Assembly: GCA_023418995.1 (NCBI GenBank)
Contig: JAEZYP010000044.1
Coordinates: forward strand, 454,240 to 518,239
From: Bacillota bacterium
GTDB lineage: Bacteria > Bacillota > Clostridia > Oscillospirales > Acutalibacteraceae
Length of the DNA stretch: 64,000 nucleotides
Reading direction: 5' to 3'
Part shown: positions 42,862 to 52,684 of the stretch, one piece after another
How positions within the stretch are numbered: position 1 is the first letter of the stretch
How the letters are laid out: every line of letters starts with the position of its first letter
Translations under genes and position numbers: made by a program
Notes under the pieces: generated by a model
What the model was told of the DNA's origin: nothing
Databases searched by the model: none
What the model saw: only the letters and a program-made list of their open reading frames with translations

Positions 42862-43401
42862 TTACTTAAAGAAGAGCGGTAGAGGATCCAGATAAATAAT
42901 ATCATCCCGGTCCTTTGCATCGCCTTCCGCGAGAACACAGGCGCGACCCACAATGATGCCGCCAAACTGCTTTACAAGGCTCTCCATCGCGGCCAATGAC
43001 TCACCGGTACTGATTACATCGTCAACGATGAGTACGCGCTTGCCGTTCAGACCCTTGTAATCGTCTTCGGAAAGGTACAGCTTCTGTACGTGGTCGGTTG
43101 TAATGGACTTCACTTCCACATGAATCGGGTTGCGCATATATGCCTTAACACTTTTGCGGGCTACAATATATCTTCTGCAGCCCTGGCGCGCCATTTCATA
43201 GCAAAGCGGAATCCCCTTTGTTTCAGCCGTAACCACTACATCGTGCTCCGGACATTTTGCCAGCAGAGCCGTGGCTGTTTTTTCCGTAATCTCTACATCG
43301 CCCAGCATGACAAAGCCTGCAATGTCCAGCGTATCGCTGATGGGACAGATCGGCAGCTCGCGTTTGCAGCCGGCGATTGTCATTTTATAATACTCTCCCA
43401 T
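42862..43401 (-). CDS. Phosphoribosyltransferase (Apt/Xpt-like)
   Basis: The 179-residue protein has the PRPP-binding motif RVLIVDDVISTGES (about residue 122) and the type I fold of purine phosphoribosyltransferases, with VTAETKGIPLCYEMAR and VARKSVKAYM as in adenine or xanthine enzymes. The exact base is not settled. ATG at 43401 has a weak site; ATG at 43383 (MTIAGCK), nine bases after GGGAGAG, is an alternative. It is 20 bases upstream of comEC in the same direction. Confidence 0.82.
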   Translation of the reverse strand: MGEYYKMTIAGCKRELPICPISDTLDIAGFVMLGDVEITEKTATALLAKCPEHDVVVTAETKGIPLCYEMARQGCRRYIVARKSVKAYMRNPIHVEVKSITTDHVQKLYLSEDDYKGLNGKRVLIVDDVISTGESLAAMESLVKQFGGIIVGRACVLAEGDAKDRDDIIYLDPLPLFFK

Positions 43402-43452
43402 AAACCTAATCGACCTTTCAAAATTGAATGATACAAGCAGAGTGACCGTAAA

Positions 43453-43791
43453 TCAACCGGGAGGCCACTTCATGGAACGGCCGCCGAGAAGATGAAAATG
43501 AAGATGCGGCACGCTTTGACCACCGTCTTTTCCCGTATTTGCAACGATACGAAAACCGTCCGCCAGCTTATTATCTTCCGCCAGCCTGGCGGCTACCTCA
43601 AAGATATGAGCGACAACCGCGCTGTTCTGCGGCGTAATTTCCGCCACGGAAGAAATATGCTGCTTGGGTATAATCAGTATATGCACCGGCGCCTGCGGCT
43701 CCAAATCATAAAAGGCAAGCACCTTTTCATCCTCATATGCTTTTTTGCTGGGAATCTCGCCGTTTGCTATTTTACAAAAGACACAATCCAT
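43453..43791 (-). CDS. HIT-family nucleotide hydrolase/transferase
   Basis: The 112-residue protein starts DCVFCKIANGEIPSKK, has the helper histidine in HILIIPKQHISS, and the catalytic triad HLHFHLLGG near its end (about residue 98). This is a HinT-type purine nucleoside phosphoramidase. ATG at 43791 is set by AAAGGAGG; the longer frame is not used. Two of the cysteines near the start plus the middle histidine resemble the zinc site of this branch. Confidence 0.92.
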   Translation of the reverse strand: MDCVFCKIANGEIPSKKAYEDEKVLAFYDLEPQAPVHILIIPKQHISSVAEITPQNSAVVAHIFEVAARLAEDNKLADGFRIVANTGKDGGQSVPHLHFHLLGGRSMKWPPG

Positions 43792-43829
43792 TCTGATTCC
43801 TCCTTTGAAGCACAATAGCTATTATAGTA

Positions 43830-46460
43830 TTATTTTACCATGTTCGCAACAATTTTTTCCACAGAAGCAAGTGCTTCTCCAAGTTTGCTCAAATCCTTCG
43901 CACCAGCCATCGCGCTGTCCGCCTTTCCGCCGCCGTTACCGCCCGCTAGCTGTGCTACCTGACGCACGATCTGACCCGCGTTGACTCCCTTTTGCAGCGC
44001 GTCCTTTGCCACACAGGCGGCAATATTCGCTTTTCCGTCGTTGATTCCAGCCAGAACGGCAACCATGTTCGGGGCGTGATCACGTATTTTATCACACATC
44101 GTGCGCAGAGCGTTCGGTTCCGTACCGTTAAAGGTGCCGGTAATAATCTGAACACCCGCGACCTCCTTCGCACCTGCAAACAGACCGTCAATCTGCAAAG
44201 CGGCCAGCTTGGAGTTGAGCAATTCAATGGTTCTGTCTTTTTCTTTCAGCTCAGCAGAAAGCTGTGCGGCCTTCTGAACCAAATCGGAAGCACTGTTCAG
44301 CTTAAGAGCGGCAGCGGTTTCTTCCATTTCCTGAACCGTTTTATTGAGAAGAGAAAGCACCCCGGCTCCGGTCATGCCCTCGATTCTGCGGACACCGGCT
44401 GCTACGGAGCTTTCGGAAACAATCTTAAACAATCCGATTTTTGCGGTATTATCAATATGGGTACCGCCGCAGAACTCCCTCGAGAAATCTGAAACGGTCA
44501 CCACGCGGACGATTTTTCCATACTTTTCTCCGAATAAAGCCATAGCACCGAGCTTTTTCGCCTCTTCAATGGGCATTTCACGGGATTCCACTTCCGCGCC
44601 GCTTAAAATAATATCATTGACAAGCGACTCCACCTTTTGAATTTCTTCCTTTGTCAGAGCGGAGAAATGGGTAAAGTCAAAACGGACATGCTGCTCGTTG
44701 ACAAGCTGGCCGGCCTGCTCGACATGGTCGCCCAAAACCTCGCGCAGAGAAGCCTGGAGCAGATGGGCGGAGGTATGGTTACGCATAATAGACAGACGGC
44801 GTTTGGTATCGATGGCAGCTCTAACTTCTTCGCCGACGGTGATCTGTCCTGCGGTGACAACCGCGTGGTGCAGGAAGTTCTTCGCATGGTTCTTGGTGGT
44901 GTTCTTTACCTCCAGAATCGCGTCCGCCGATTCCACGGAACCGGTATCGCCAACCTGACCGCCGCTTTCCGCGTAAAACGCGGTGCGATCGAGAACCAGC
45001 GTGATTTCGTCCCCGGCGGTAGCGGCTTCCACGCGCTCGCCGTCCTTTATGATGGCAAGCACCTTCGCCTTAGTTTCGTATTGGTGATACCCTAAGAACT
45101 CTGTCTCAGGAACACCCTCCAATAAATCGCTTTCGCCTTCCCACGCATCTGCGCCTGCGTTCTTTCTCGCCGCTCGCGCACGCTCGCGCTGCTCCAGCAT
45201 CAGACGGCGGAATTCCTCCTCGTCTACGGTCATGCCGCGCTCCGCAACAATTTCCTTGGTAAGGTCAAGCGGGAAGCCGTAGGTATCGTTCAGGCGGAAC
45301 GCGTCCGCGCCGGAGAACACTTTATCCTTTGCATTATCAATATAATGATTCAAAAGCTGCAGGCCCTGATCGATGGTCTTGGCAAAGCTTTCCTCTTCCA
45401 CGCCGATCAGCTTGGTGATCATCGCGCGTTTTTCGTCCAGCTCCGGATAAGCGCCCTTATTCTCGTCGATCACCGTATTGGCAACCTCCGCGAGGAAGGT
45501 GCGGTCGATGCCGAGCAAACGCCCGTGGCGCGCCGCGCGGCGGAGCAGACGGCGAAGGACATAGCCCCTTCCCTCGTTGGAGGGCATGACGCCGTCGCCG
45601 ATCATCACGGTTGTGCTGCGGATATGGTCGGTGATGACGCGCAGAGAAATATCCTTTTTCGGGTCATCACCGTATTTCACGCCGGCAATCCGACAGATGT
45701 GCTTCATAATATTCTGAACGGTGTCAACAAGGAAAAGGTTATCCACGCCCTGCATGATGCATGCAAGACGCTCCAAGCCCATACCGGTGTCGATGTTCGG
45801 ATGGTCCATCGGCGGGTAATTGCCTTTTCCATCGCTGTTGAACTGGGAAAACACAACGTTCCAGAATTCCACATAACGGTCGCAGTCACAGCCCACACCG
45901 CAGGTCGGGGAACCGCACCCGTACTGCTCTCCGCGGTCAAAGTAGATTTCGGAGCAGGGACCGCAGGGACCGGAGCCGTGCTCCCAGAAATTATCTTCCT
46001 TGCCCAAACGGACAATACGGGAAGGATCAACGCCCACTTCCTTCGTCCAGATTTCAAACGCTTGATCATCATCGGTATAAATGGTGACCCAGAGCTTGTC
46101 CACCGGCATTTCGAGCACCTTGGTGCAGAATTCCCATGCCCATGCGGTGGCCTCATGCTTGAAGTAATCTCCGAACGAGAAATTGCCGAGCATTTCAAAA
46201 TAAGTACCGTGGCGCGCGGTGATCCCGACGCGCTCGATATCCGGGGTACGAATACACTTCTGGCAGGTGGTTACCCTCTTGCGAGGAGGGGTTACTTCGC
46301 CGGTAAAATATTTTTTCATCGGCGCCATACCGGAATTAATCAGCAGTAGACTGTTGTCATCCTTCGGGATTAGAGGGAAGCTTTGCAGCCTTAAATGCCC
46401 CTTTGACTCGAAAAACGAAAGGTATTTTTCGCGCAGTTCGTTTAAACCTATCCATTCCAT
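43830..46460 (-). CDS. alaS: Alanyl-tRNA synthetase
   Basis: The 876-residue enzyme charges tRNA-Ala. Order: class II catalytic domain with motif 1-3 elements (LINSGMAPMKKYFTG, RHGTYFEMLGNFSFGDYF, GMGLERL), tRNA-recognition helices, the editing domain with NHTSAHLLQASLREVLGDHV and FCGGTHI zinc ligands, then the C-Ala domain (GGGNGGGKADSAMAGAKD). All are intact. GGAG is 9 bases before the ATG. Its expression is controlled by the T-box leader upstream. Confidence 0.97.
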   Translation of the reverse strand: MEWIGLNELREKYLSFFESKGHLRLQSFPLIPKDDNSLLLINSGMAPMKKYFTGEVTPPRKRVTTCQKCIRTPDIERVGITARHGTYFEMLGNFSFGDYFKHEATAWAWEFCTKVLEMPVDKLWVTIYTDDDQAFEIWTKEVGVDPSRIVRLGKEDNFWEHGSGPCGPCSEIYFDRGEQYGCGSPTCGVGCDCDRYVEFWNVVFSQFNSDGKGNYPPMDHPNIDTGMGLERLACIMQGVDNLFLVDTVQNIMKHICRIAGVKYGDDPKKDISLRVITDHIRSTTVMIGDGVMPSNEGRGYVLRRLLRRAARHGRLLGIDRTFLAEVANTVIDENKGAYPELDEKRAMITKLIGVEEESFAKTIDQGLQLLNHYIDNAKDKVFSGADAFRLNDTYGFPLDLTKEIVAERGMTVDEEEFRRLMLEQRERARAARKNAGADAWEGESDLLEGVPETEFLGYHQYETKAKVLAIIKDGERVEAATAGDEITLVLDRTAFYAESGGQVGDTGSVESADAILEVKNTTKNHAKNFLHHAVVTAGQITVGEEVRAAIDTKRRLSIMRNHTSAHLLQASLREVLGDHVEQAGQLVNEQHVRFDFTHFSALTKEEIQKVESLVNDIILSGAEVESREMPIEEAKKLGAMALFGEKYGKIVRVVTVSDFSREFCGGTHIDNTAKIGLFKIVSESSVAAGVRRIEGMTGAGVLSLLNKTVQEMEETAAALKLNSASDLVQKAAQLSAELKEKDRTIELLNSKLAALQIDGLFAGAKEVAGVQIITGTFNGTEPNALRTMCDKIRDHAPNMVAVLAGINDGKANIAACVAKDALQKGVNAGQIVRQVAQLAGGNGGGKADSAMAGAKDLSKLGEALASVEKIVANMVK

Positions 46461-46519
46461 TTAAAAAAGCTCCAATCTGCCCATGGGCAAAATAATATTA
46501 TAAAAAGGGTTTTTTGCAA

Positions 46520-46771
46520 AAAAAATAGACCTCTCCCTCCCGGAATTGGGACGGAGAAATCCGTGGTACCACCCAAATTGCGCAATGATGCGCCACTCGA
46601 ACCCTTAACGCGGGAAACGCCGCGGCTCCTCGCCGCAGGGCTCCGGGTTGGCCTGTTGCGCCGACAGCTGCGGAAATCTTTCAGCCTTGAATTCCCTCTC
46701 TTTTGCAGTAATCGACTCACTTGTACCCTTTATCGCCTTTTTCGCATCTCAAAAGAAATGCATTTAATTTC
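46520..46771 (-). promoter_or_regulatory. T-box riboswitch (tRNA-Ala) before alaS
   Basis: On the minus strand the T-box sequence GGGTGGTACCACGG (46574-46561) is perfect and is followed by a terminator stem TCTCCGTCCC/GGGAGGGAGA and a run of eight Ts. Further upstream, GAGGGAATTCAAGGCTGAAAG holds the alanine specifier GCT at 46685-46683. Uncharged tRNA-Ala would pair there and at the T-box to allow read-through into alaS. Confidence 0.95.
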
Positions 46772-46777
46772 ATCTTG

Positions 46778-46806
46778 ATTATAAACTCAAATGCACTTCT
46801 TGTCAA
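46778..46806 (-). promoter_or_regulatory. Consensus promoter of the alaS T-box unit
   Basis: On the minus strand TTGACA (46806-46801) and TATAAT (46783-46778) are perfect and 17 bases apart. Confidence 0.92.
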
Positions 46807-46832
46807 TCCTCTTGCGGCTGAAGAGCTGATTG

Positions 46833-48437
46833 TTAATTGACCATACCCTTCTCACACAGAGAATCGGCAATCTGCTTGAATACCGGACCGCAGGTCGCCC
46901 CGCCGCCGGTTCCTTCCTCGGCGACAACCGTGATTACATATTTCGGATTTTCGTAGGGATAAAAGCCGGTAAACCAGGAAATAACCGCCTCTTCCCCGTT
47001 GACATATTTTCCGGTCTGGGCGGTTGAGGTTTTTGCTCCGGCACCACCCGTGGCAGGCTTCCCTTTTTTGCTGGTTCCGGTCTCAATGGATTCCTTCATG
47101 AATTCCCGCAGCAGCTTCACCGTGCTGTCGGAAAGCACCGCCGTGCTTTTCTGGGGCTCCGGTTTCGAGGTGATTTTTAGATTTTCATCCGCTAACCCCT
47201 CATATAAATACGGCTGCGTAAACTTACCGCCGCTGGCAATTGCATTTACCATTGCGGTAATTTGAAGAGGAGTTGCGGTCAAATCCCCCTGGCCAAAGGA
47301 AAAATTAGCCAGTGCACGCGGTATTTTCAGACTTTGCAGGGTGGGCAGATTTCCCGAAGCCGAAGAGATTCCGGGCGCGATTTCAAAAGCCCTGCCAAAA
47401 CCAAGGCTTTGCGATAACAGCAGAAACTGAGACTGTGGTATCTGCTGCATCAGATTTACAAAATAAACGTTGCAAGAATGGGCGATGGCCTGACCCATAT
47501 TCAGTGTTCCGTGACTTTCGGAATTGAAGCAATGTACCGGACTTCCTGAAACATCAATTTCGCCGGTACAGGTATACTGGGTATCCGGTGAAAGACCGTA
47601 TTCCAACGCCGCCGAAGCAGAAACCAGCTTAAATGCCGATCCGACGTTATAAGCTGAAAGGCAGCGGTTTATCAGCGGAGAATCCTCTGATTTCAACGCG
47701 GAAGCCACATCGTTCGGCGAATAGTCCGGCAGGCTAGCCATCGCGCGGATTTTGCAGCTTGGCACCTCGGTCACTACCACGGCGCCCTTGGTCAGATATT
47801 GCCCCGCAGCCTTTTCCACGATTTCCTGAATATCCTTATCCAAAGTGAGAACAACACCCTTTTTACCCAGGTATGCCGTATCGTTGATTTTAACATTTTC
47901 TCCGCGCAGGACGCGGTTCAGTGCATCAACCTTATAGGTTACGGAAATCTGACCCTGCTTTTCGGTAAGCTGCTTGTTAAATGCTTTTTCCACCCCGGAA
48001 GCACCCGCTCCGGTTCCGTCCAGATATCCAATAATATGGGGTGCGAGCTGAGAATTCGAATACCTCTTTTTCAGCGTAAACACACTAATCCCCTCTGCCT
48101 CGAGCTTCTGGGGCAGCTTCATAGTAAAGGGCTTGTTGGAAGTCAGCGACGGGTAAACCTTCTGGAGCGTATCGGCAGGAAGTATTTTGCTCAGCGAGGC
48201 GGCACCCTCTACACTTGGAGCAATCGCGGCGGCATATTCGTCATCCGCCCCGGTCAGCGCTTTCAGATTACAGTCGTAAATCGTTCCCCGGGTTTTCGCG
48301 ACAATTAATTGATAGCTGCTCTGTTTGTCCGCAGTCTGTGCAAGCTGGGTTCCGGAGGATACATTATAAACACATAATATAGACAAAAACATGCAAAGCA
48401 TGAAAATTGCAAAAAAGGCTGCTGCTCTTTTTTCCAT
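46833..48437 (-). CDS. Class B penicillin-binding protein (peptidoglycan transpeptidase)
   Basis: The 534-residue protein has a membrane anchor (FFAIFMLCMFLSILCVY), an N-terminal pedestal, and a transpeptidase domain with active-site SAFK (VGSAFKLVSA, about residue 264), SCN and the third motif KTSTAQTG. In the last, serine replaces the glycine of the usual KTG. It resembles the PbpA/SpoVD group that crosslinks peptidoglycan with a SEDS glycosyltransferase, but no SEDS gene is adjacent. ATG at 48437 follows GGAGGG by 7 bases. About 50 bases separate it from the acetyltransferase upstream. Confidence 0.88.
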   Translation of the reverse strand: MEKRAAAFFAIFMLCMFLSILCVYNVSSGTQLAQTADKQSSYQLIVAKTRGTIYDCNLKALTGADDEYAAAIAPSVEGAASLSKILPADTLQKVYPSLTSNKPFTMKLPQKLEAEGISVFTLKKRYSNSQLAPHIIGYLDGTGAGASGVEKAFNKQLTEKQGQISVTYKVDALNRVLRGENVKINDTAYLGKKGVVLTLDKDIQEIVEKAAGQYLTKGAVVVTEVPSCKIRAMASLPDYSPNDVASALKSEDSPLINRCLSAYNVGSAFKLVSASAALEYGLSPDTQYTCTGEIDVSGSPVHCFNSESHGTLNMGQAIAHSCNVYFVNLMQQIPQSQFLLLSQSLGFGRAFEIAPGISSASGNLPTLQSLKIPRALANFSFGQGDLTATPLQITAMVNAIASGGKFTQPYLYEGLADENLKITSKPEPQKSTAVLSDSTVKLLREFMKESIETGTSKKGKPATGGAGAKTSTAQTGKYVNGEEAVISWFTGFYPYENPKYVITVVAEEGTGGGATCGPVFKQIADSLCEKGMVN

Positions 48438-48488
48438 AAAAAATCCCTCCATCTGGATATCATTACCAATTTGGAGGGAGTTTAAACA

Positions 48489-48923
48489 TCAATCTATTTT
48501 TTCCCAGATCATGCTATATTCTTCGTGATTTCCGTCGCAGGCTATTGCACGGGATAAAATTTGAAAGCCTTCTCGTAAATAAAAGGAGACAGCACGTTCA
48601 TTTTCGACATAGACGCAAAGTCGTAAGCTGGGATACCATTCTTTGCAACAGGAAAGGAGCAAAGCACCGATTCCGCGGCGTTGACATTCCGGCGCCACAA
48701 ACAGGGCACCGATAAAATTTGAATTCAGCACGGACACAAAGCCGCAAACGTTGGAATCCTCCATATAGACATAAGTTTTTGAATGCGGCAGATAGTTATT
48801 CTTGACAATGTCAAAATGGCTTTTCCAATACGCTTCTGAAATAAAACCGTGGGCGTTTTTATTTGCAGCCAGCCAGATATCCATTACGCGGTCAATCTGG
48901 TTTTCACTTAATTGCGTTATCAT
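48489..48923 (-). CDS. GNAT-family N-acetyltransferase
   Basis: The 144-residue protein has the GNAT fold with the acetyl-CoA motif VAPECQRRGIGALLLSCC and the C-terminal RAVSFYLREGFQIL. It resembles YjaB/YiaC-like acetyltransferases. ATG at 48923 is set by AAAGGA six bases upstream and overlaps the end of the U32 gene by 20 bases. Substrate unknown. Confidence 0.88.
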   Translation of the reverse strand: MITQLSENQIDRVMDIWLAANKNAHGFISEAYWKSHFDIVKNNYLPHSKTYVYMEDSNVCGFVSVLNSNFIGALFVAPECQRRGIGALLLSCCKEWYPSLRLCVYVENERAVSFYLREGFQILSRAIACDGNHEEYSMIWEKID

Positions 48924-50142
48924 GGCGTTCCTTTCGGAGGATGGCTCCTTTCGCAATGGGACGGTCTGTTTTCAGGAATACGGTCATTACAGCATGGGGT
49001 GCGGCATTGATGGGATTGCCGTACGCATCACTGATGTCGTCCAGCCGAACCAGATAAGGCCGCCTCCCCGGCTCCAGCACATCCGCGGTATCTCCCCTGA
49101 AAAACCGGTTACGCTGGGTCAGTGTGGCTATCCCGTTTTCGTATCCCTCGCACACGGCAATCACATCGTAATCACGGACATAGCCGCCGTTGGAATACAC
49201 CTGGCCCGGTTCGGTTCCGAAATAAAACCCGGTGCTGTACTCCCTGTGGCTAATCTTATTCACTTCTTCCACAATCCAAGGTGAAACTTTGCTTTGCGGA
49301 TTGTCAAGGTATTCGTCGATTGCGCTGCGATAGGCATTCGTGGTTACCGCGACATAATAGGCCGATTTTGCCCTGCCCTCGATTTTCAGGCTGGTAATGC
49401 CAGCCTTCACAAGCTCCGGAACATACCCAATCATACACATATCTTTGGAATTGAGGATATAAGTGCCGGATTGATCCTCAAAGACCGGCATATACTGCCC
49501 CTGCCGCTTCGATTCCATCAAGGCATATTCCCACCGGCAGGGCTGAGCACAGTCGCCGCGGTTGGCATCCCGCCGGGTCAGATAACTGGAAAGCAGGCAG
49601 CGCCCGGAAAAGGAAACGCACATCGCGCCGTGAACAAAGCACTCAATCTCCAGCTCGGGAGGCGTCTTGGCGCGGATTTCCGCAATTTCCTCCAGACTCA
49701 GTTCGCGCGCCAGTACAACGCGCGAGGCTCCCAAATGATAGAGCGCATTGGCAGAGGCGTAATTTGCCACGCCTGCCTGTGTGGAAATATGGATATCCAC
49801 ATCCGGGGCGTATTTCTTGGCCATTTCCATCACGCCGAAATCTGAAATAATGAACGCGTCCACACCGGCATCCCGTGCGGCTTCCAGAAAACCCGGAAGA
49901 CGCGAAAGCTCGTCGTTGTGGGGAACGGTATTGCAGGTAAGATATACCCTCACCCCGTTATTGTGCGCTGTTTGAACCGCCGTACAAAGCTCCTGAGCGC
50001 CAAAGTTTGTTGGAGCGGCACGCATCCCGAACTCCTGCCCTGCAAGATAAACCGCATCGGCGCCGAAATCAATCGCCGCCCCGAGACGCTCCATATCGCC
50101 GACCGGTGACAGCAGCTCGACTGATTTGTTTTTTTGAATCAA
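48904..50142 (-). CDS. U32-family peptidase-like protein (TrhP/RlhA type)
   Basis: The 412-residue protein has an N-terminal TIM-barrel-like domain (ELLSPVGDMERLGAAIDFGADAV in two stretches), the ECFVHGAMCVSFSGRCLLSS and GDCAQPCRWEY cysteines that hold an Fe-S cluster, and the C-terminal beta domain. Several relatives (TrhP, RlhA) hydroxylate tRNA U34 or 23S rRNA rather than cleave proteins; this one is of about the TrhP length. It lies 50 bases downstream of mltG. Confidence 0.88.
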   Translation of the reverse strand: MIQKNKSVELLSPVGDMERLGAAIDFGADAVYLAGQEFGMRAAPTNFGAQELCTAVQTAHNNGVRVYLTCNTVPHNDELSRLPGFLEAARDAGVDAFIISDFGVMEMAKKYAPDVDIHISTQAGVANYASANALYHLGASRVVLARELSLEEIAEIRAKTPPELEIECFVHGAMCVSFSGRCLLSSYLTRRDANRGDCAQPCRWEYALMESKRQGQYMPVFEDQSGTYILNSKDMCMIGYVPELVKAGITSLKIEGRAKSAYYVAVTTNAYRSAIDEYLDNPQSKVSPWIVEEVNKISHREYSTGFYFGTEPGQVYSNGGYVRDYDVIAVCEGYENGIATLTQRNRFFRGDTADVLEPGRRPYLVRLDDISDAYGNPINAAPHAVMTVFLKTDRPIAKGAILRKERHDNAIK

Positions 50143-50192
50143 TGTATAACCTCCAAAGCCTGCGGAACCATCTGTTTTCCTCAGCTTCTCTT

Positions 50193-51512
50193 TTACTTTA
50201 ACCCGGCCTTTACAAGGTTTGCCTCGTGTGCCGCATTGGTCTTGGCGTAATACGCCTTTCCGTTCTTATCGTGACAGAAATAATAGTAACCGGTTTCGGC
50301 CGGGTTTAGTGCGGCGTCAATTGCCTCGGTGCCGGGATTGCAAATCGGTCCCGCAGGCAGACCTTTGATGGTGTAGGTATCATACTTACTTTTATAGCTT
50401 TCGCGTAGATCGGAAGGAATCGCCGCTTTGGTCCGATACGGGTAGTATGTAGTCGGATCGGAGCGCAAACGGTTGAGGTCACCCTTGGTGCTGACCAGAC
50501 GGTTATGGAAAACAGACGAAATGATATACATGTCATCCTTGTTAGCCGCCTCCGCTTGAATCATGGAGGCTAGAACCATAACCTGATCCAAAGTCATCTT
50601 CCGGGCTGACGCCTTGTTGCGGATATCTGCTGTCAGCTTTTTATTGCAGTTATTAATCAACTTCTGCACTGCCTTTTTGGAATCTTCATCCTTATAAAAA
50701 TCATAGGTATCCGGGAACAGGTAGCCTTCCAGCTTATAATAACGGTCTGCGGCATTCGGGATTGCCTTGATAATTTCAAAGCTGTTGTCAAGCTGGTTCG
50801 AATTCATCACCGCTAGTGCATCCTTGGCACTGCAGACGCCGTTTTTCTCAAAGAGATTTGCCATTTCTAACACATTGATTCCCTCTGGAAACGTAATCTT
50901 AACGGTATCGACGCGGTTGGCACTGGACTGCAGGCTATTGATAATTGCCTCGTAGTCCATATTTGTATCAATCTTGTAGCTGCCGTTGCTGTAATTTCCA
51001 TCTGCCTTTGTAAGCTTGGAATAAAGCTTAAAAAAATCAACTTCCCGAATAATGCCGGCATTCTTCAGGATACCGGCAACCTGATCAGTCGTCGGATTCT
51101 TTGGTATTTCCACCGTTACGCTGACCTTTTCTCTCCCCTGGGCCAACATATCATCGAAGCCGGAAATAAAAAGCTGAGACAGGAGCGTGGAAAGAAACAC
51201 AACCATGATAATCCACATAACCCGAAACAGGAAACGGTTCTTTCTGCCCTTTTCCCTATTTCTCCATCTATGTGCTTTTTCTGCACGGGTTTCAGCTTCC
51301 CGTTGAGAATTTCTAGCTTTCTGCGCTTCCTTCGGGTCACTGTAGCTGTGAATCACATCGCCAAAATCGCCGTTTGCCTCATTCTCAGGATTATGCATAT
51401 CCGAATACAGATCATGATCGATAGAATCATCCAGCTCTTCCTCAGGAATATTCAAGCGAAAGCGCTCTACCTTTTTCCGGTGGTTCAAGTCGTTCTGCAA
51501 ATCATCACTCAT
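50193..51512 (-). CDS. mltG: Endolytic murein transglycosylase MltG
   Basis: The 439-residue protein cuts nascent glycan strands in the cell wall. It has a long charged, low-complexity cytoplasmic start (about residues 1-95), one membrane segment (VMWIIMVVFLSTLLSQLFI), a LysM-like small domain, and the YceG domain with catalytic Glu in LASMIQAEAANKDD and the LRSDPTTYYPYRT and GLPAGPICNPG segments. GGGAGG precedes the ATG. The cytoplasmic extension is longer than in E. coli. Confidence 0.93.
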   Translation of the reverse strand: MSDDLQNDLNHRKKVERFRLNIPEEELDDSIDHDLYSDMHNPENEANGDFGDVIHSYSDPKEAQKARNSQREAETRAEKAHRWRNREKGRKNRFLFRVMWIIMVVFLSTLLSQLFISGFDDMLAQGREKVSVTVEIPKNPTTDQVAGILKNAGIIREVDFFKLYSKLTKADGNYSNGSYKIDTNMDYEAIINSLQSSANRVDTVKITFPEGINVLEMANLFEKNGVCSAKDALAVMNSNQLDNSFEIIKAIPNAADRYYKLEGYLFPDTYDFYKDEDSKKAVQKLINNCNKKLTADIRNKASARKMTLDQVMVLASMIQAEAANKDDMYIISSVFHNRLVSTKGDLNRLRSDPTTYYPYRTKAAIPSDLRESYKSKYDTYTIKGLPAGPICNPGTEAIDAALNPAETGYYYFCHDKNGKAYYAKTNAAHEANLVKAGLK

Positions 51513-51543
51513 AGCTGCGTCCTCCCATCTTATGTGCTGAATT

Positions 51544-52140
51544 TCATTTGGCGATATTCGACGTGCGCCGGATATACTTTTCCGTAATCAGCAGGTCTAC
51601 CGGCTTATCGTAGTATCCGTGCGGCAAATTCCATTGCACGCACCCGGAATAGCAGATTCCGACGGTGCTGCCGGAAAAATCGGCAAGAAAGCGGTCGTAG
51701 TATCCCTTCCCGTAGCCCAGACGGTAGCCCTGCGCATCAAAGCTGAGACCGGGAACTACGCAAAGACCTTTGGAGTAATCCGTCACCAACGGGCATTTCC
51801 CCGGAACCGGCTCCGGTACACCGAACATTCCTTTTTCCAAATCACTCAGCGAAGTAATATAGTAGAATTCCATATCATAGGTATCGGGCACGCAACGCGG
51901 TACCGCGACAAGCTTACGGTTGGCAAGCGCGGCTTTGATCAGCGATATGGTGTCAACCTCTATGGATTTGCTTACATAAGTAAAAACCGTATCCGCCTTC
52001 GAATATTCTACAAGTGCGAGAAGGCGGCTCTGGATTGTGGAATCCAGTTCCAGCTTCTGCTCCGGGTTCATATTCTCGCGGAAGCGTCGGTAGCGGGCAC
52101 GAAGATTGATTTTAACTTCCTTGATGTTTTTTACATACAT
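51544..52140 (-). CDS. 5-formyltetrahydrofolate cyclo-ligase
   Basis: The 198-residue enzyme converts 5-formyl-THF to 5,10-methenyl-THF with ATP. It has the ATP loop VVPGLSFDAQGYRLGYGKGYYDRFL (in parts), a preceding LRARYRRFR and the VAVPRC strand. It overlaps the DJ-1 family gene upstream by ten bases; AGGAAG is the ribosome-binding site. Confidence 0.93.
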   Translation of the reverse strand: MYVKNIKEVKINLRARYRRFRENMNPEQKLELDSTIQSRLLALVEYSKADTVFTYVSKSIEVDTISLIKAALANRKLVAVPRCVPDTYDMEFYYITSLSDLEKGMFGVPEPVPGKCPLVTDYSKGLCVVPGLSFDAQGYRLGYGKGYYDRFLADFSGSTVGICYSGCVQWNLPHGYYDKPVDLLITEKYIRRTSNIAK

Positions 52141-52670
52141 TGCATTTTCTTCCTAAGCATACTGGATTTTTCAGCACCATAAAGCACCTCAACGATTTTC
52201 AGCGCAAATTCAACCGTAACACCGGCTCCTCTGGCGGTTATAATATCACCGCTTACGCACACAGGGGCTCCGGTCACCCTTTTCGCATTCAATTCATCCT
52301 CATATCCGGGAAAGCAGGTTGCTTCATAATCTCTGAGTAACCCCATATGCCCAAGAACGGATGGTGCGGCGCAGATTGCCGCAATCGGCTTGCGGTGATC
52401 CGCACAATACTGTACGGCGGAACGCACAAATGAAGATTCATCCAGCCTCTTTGTGCCTTCTCCTCCTCCGGGAAGAATCACCATATCAATCGCGGAAAAG
52501 CTGACGTCATTCTCCTCCAAATCTGCAATTACCTGAATATTGTGGGCACCGATAATTCTTTTTCCGCCGATGCCTACTGTGCTCAAATCACATCCGGCCC
52601 GCCGCAGAACATCTACGGTGGCAATTGCCTCAATTTCTTCAAACCCTTCCGCAAGGAACAAATATATCAT
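52131..52670 (-). CDS. DJ-1/PfpI-family protein
   Basis: The 179-residue protein has the nucleophile elbow AAICAAPSVLG with Cys near residue 99, the glutamate in AEGFEEIE, and GGGEG, as in DJ-1/YajL, which act as glyoxalase or chaperone-like proteins. Which of these applies is unsettled. It is 14 bases downstream of an acetyltransferase and overlaps the next gene. Confidence 0.9.
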   Translation of the reverse strand: MIYLFLAEGFEEIEAIATVDVLRRAGCDLSTVGIGGKRIIGAHNIQVIADLEENDVSFSAIDMVILPGGGEGTKRLDESSFVRSAVQYCADHRKPIAAICAAPSVLGHMGLLRDYEATCFPGYEDELNAKRVTGAPVCVSGDIITARGAGVTVEFALKIVEVLYGAEKSSMLRKKMQCM

Positions 52671-52684
52671 GTGAAACCCTCCGA

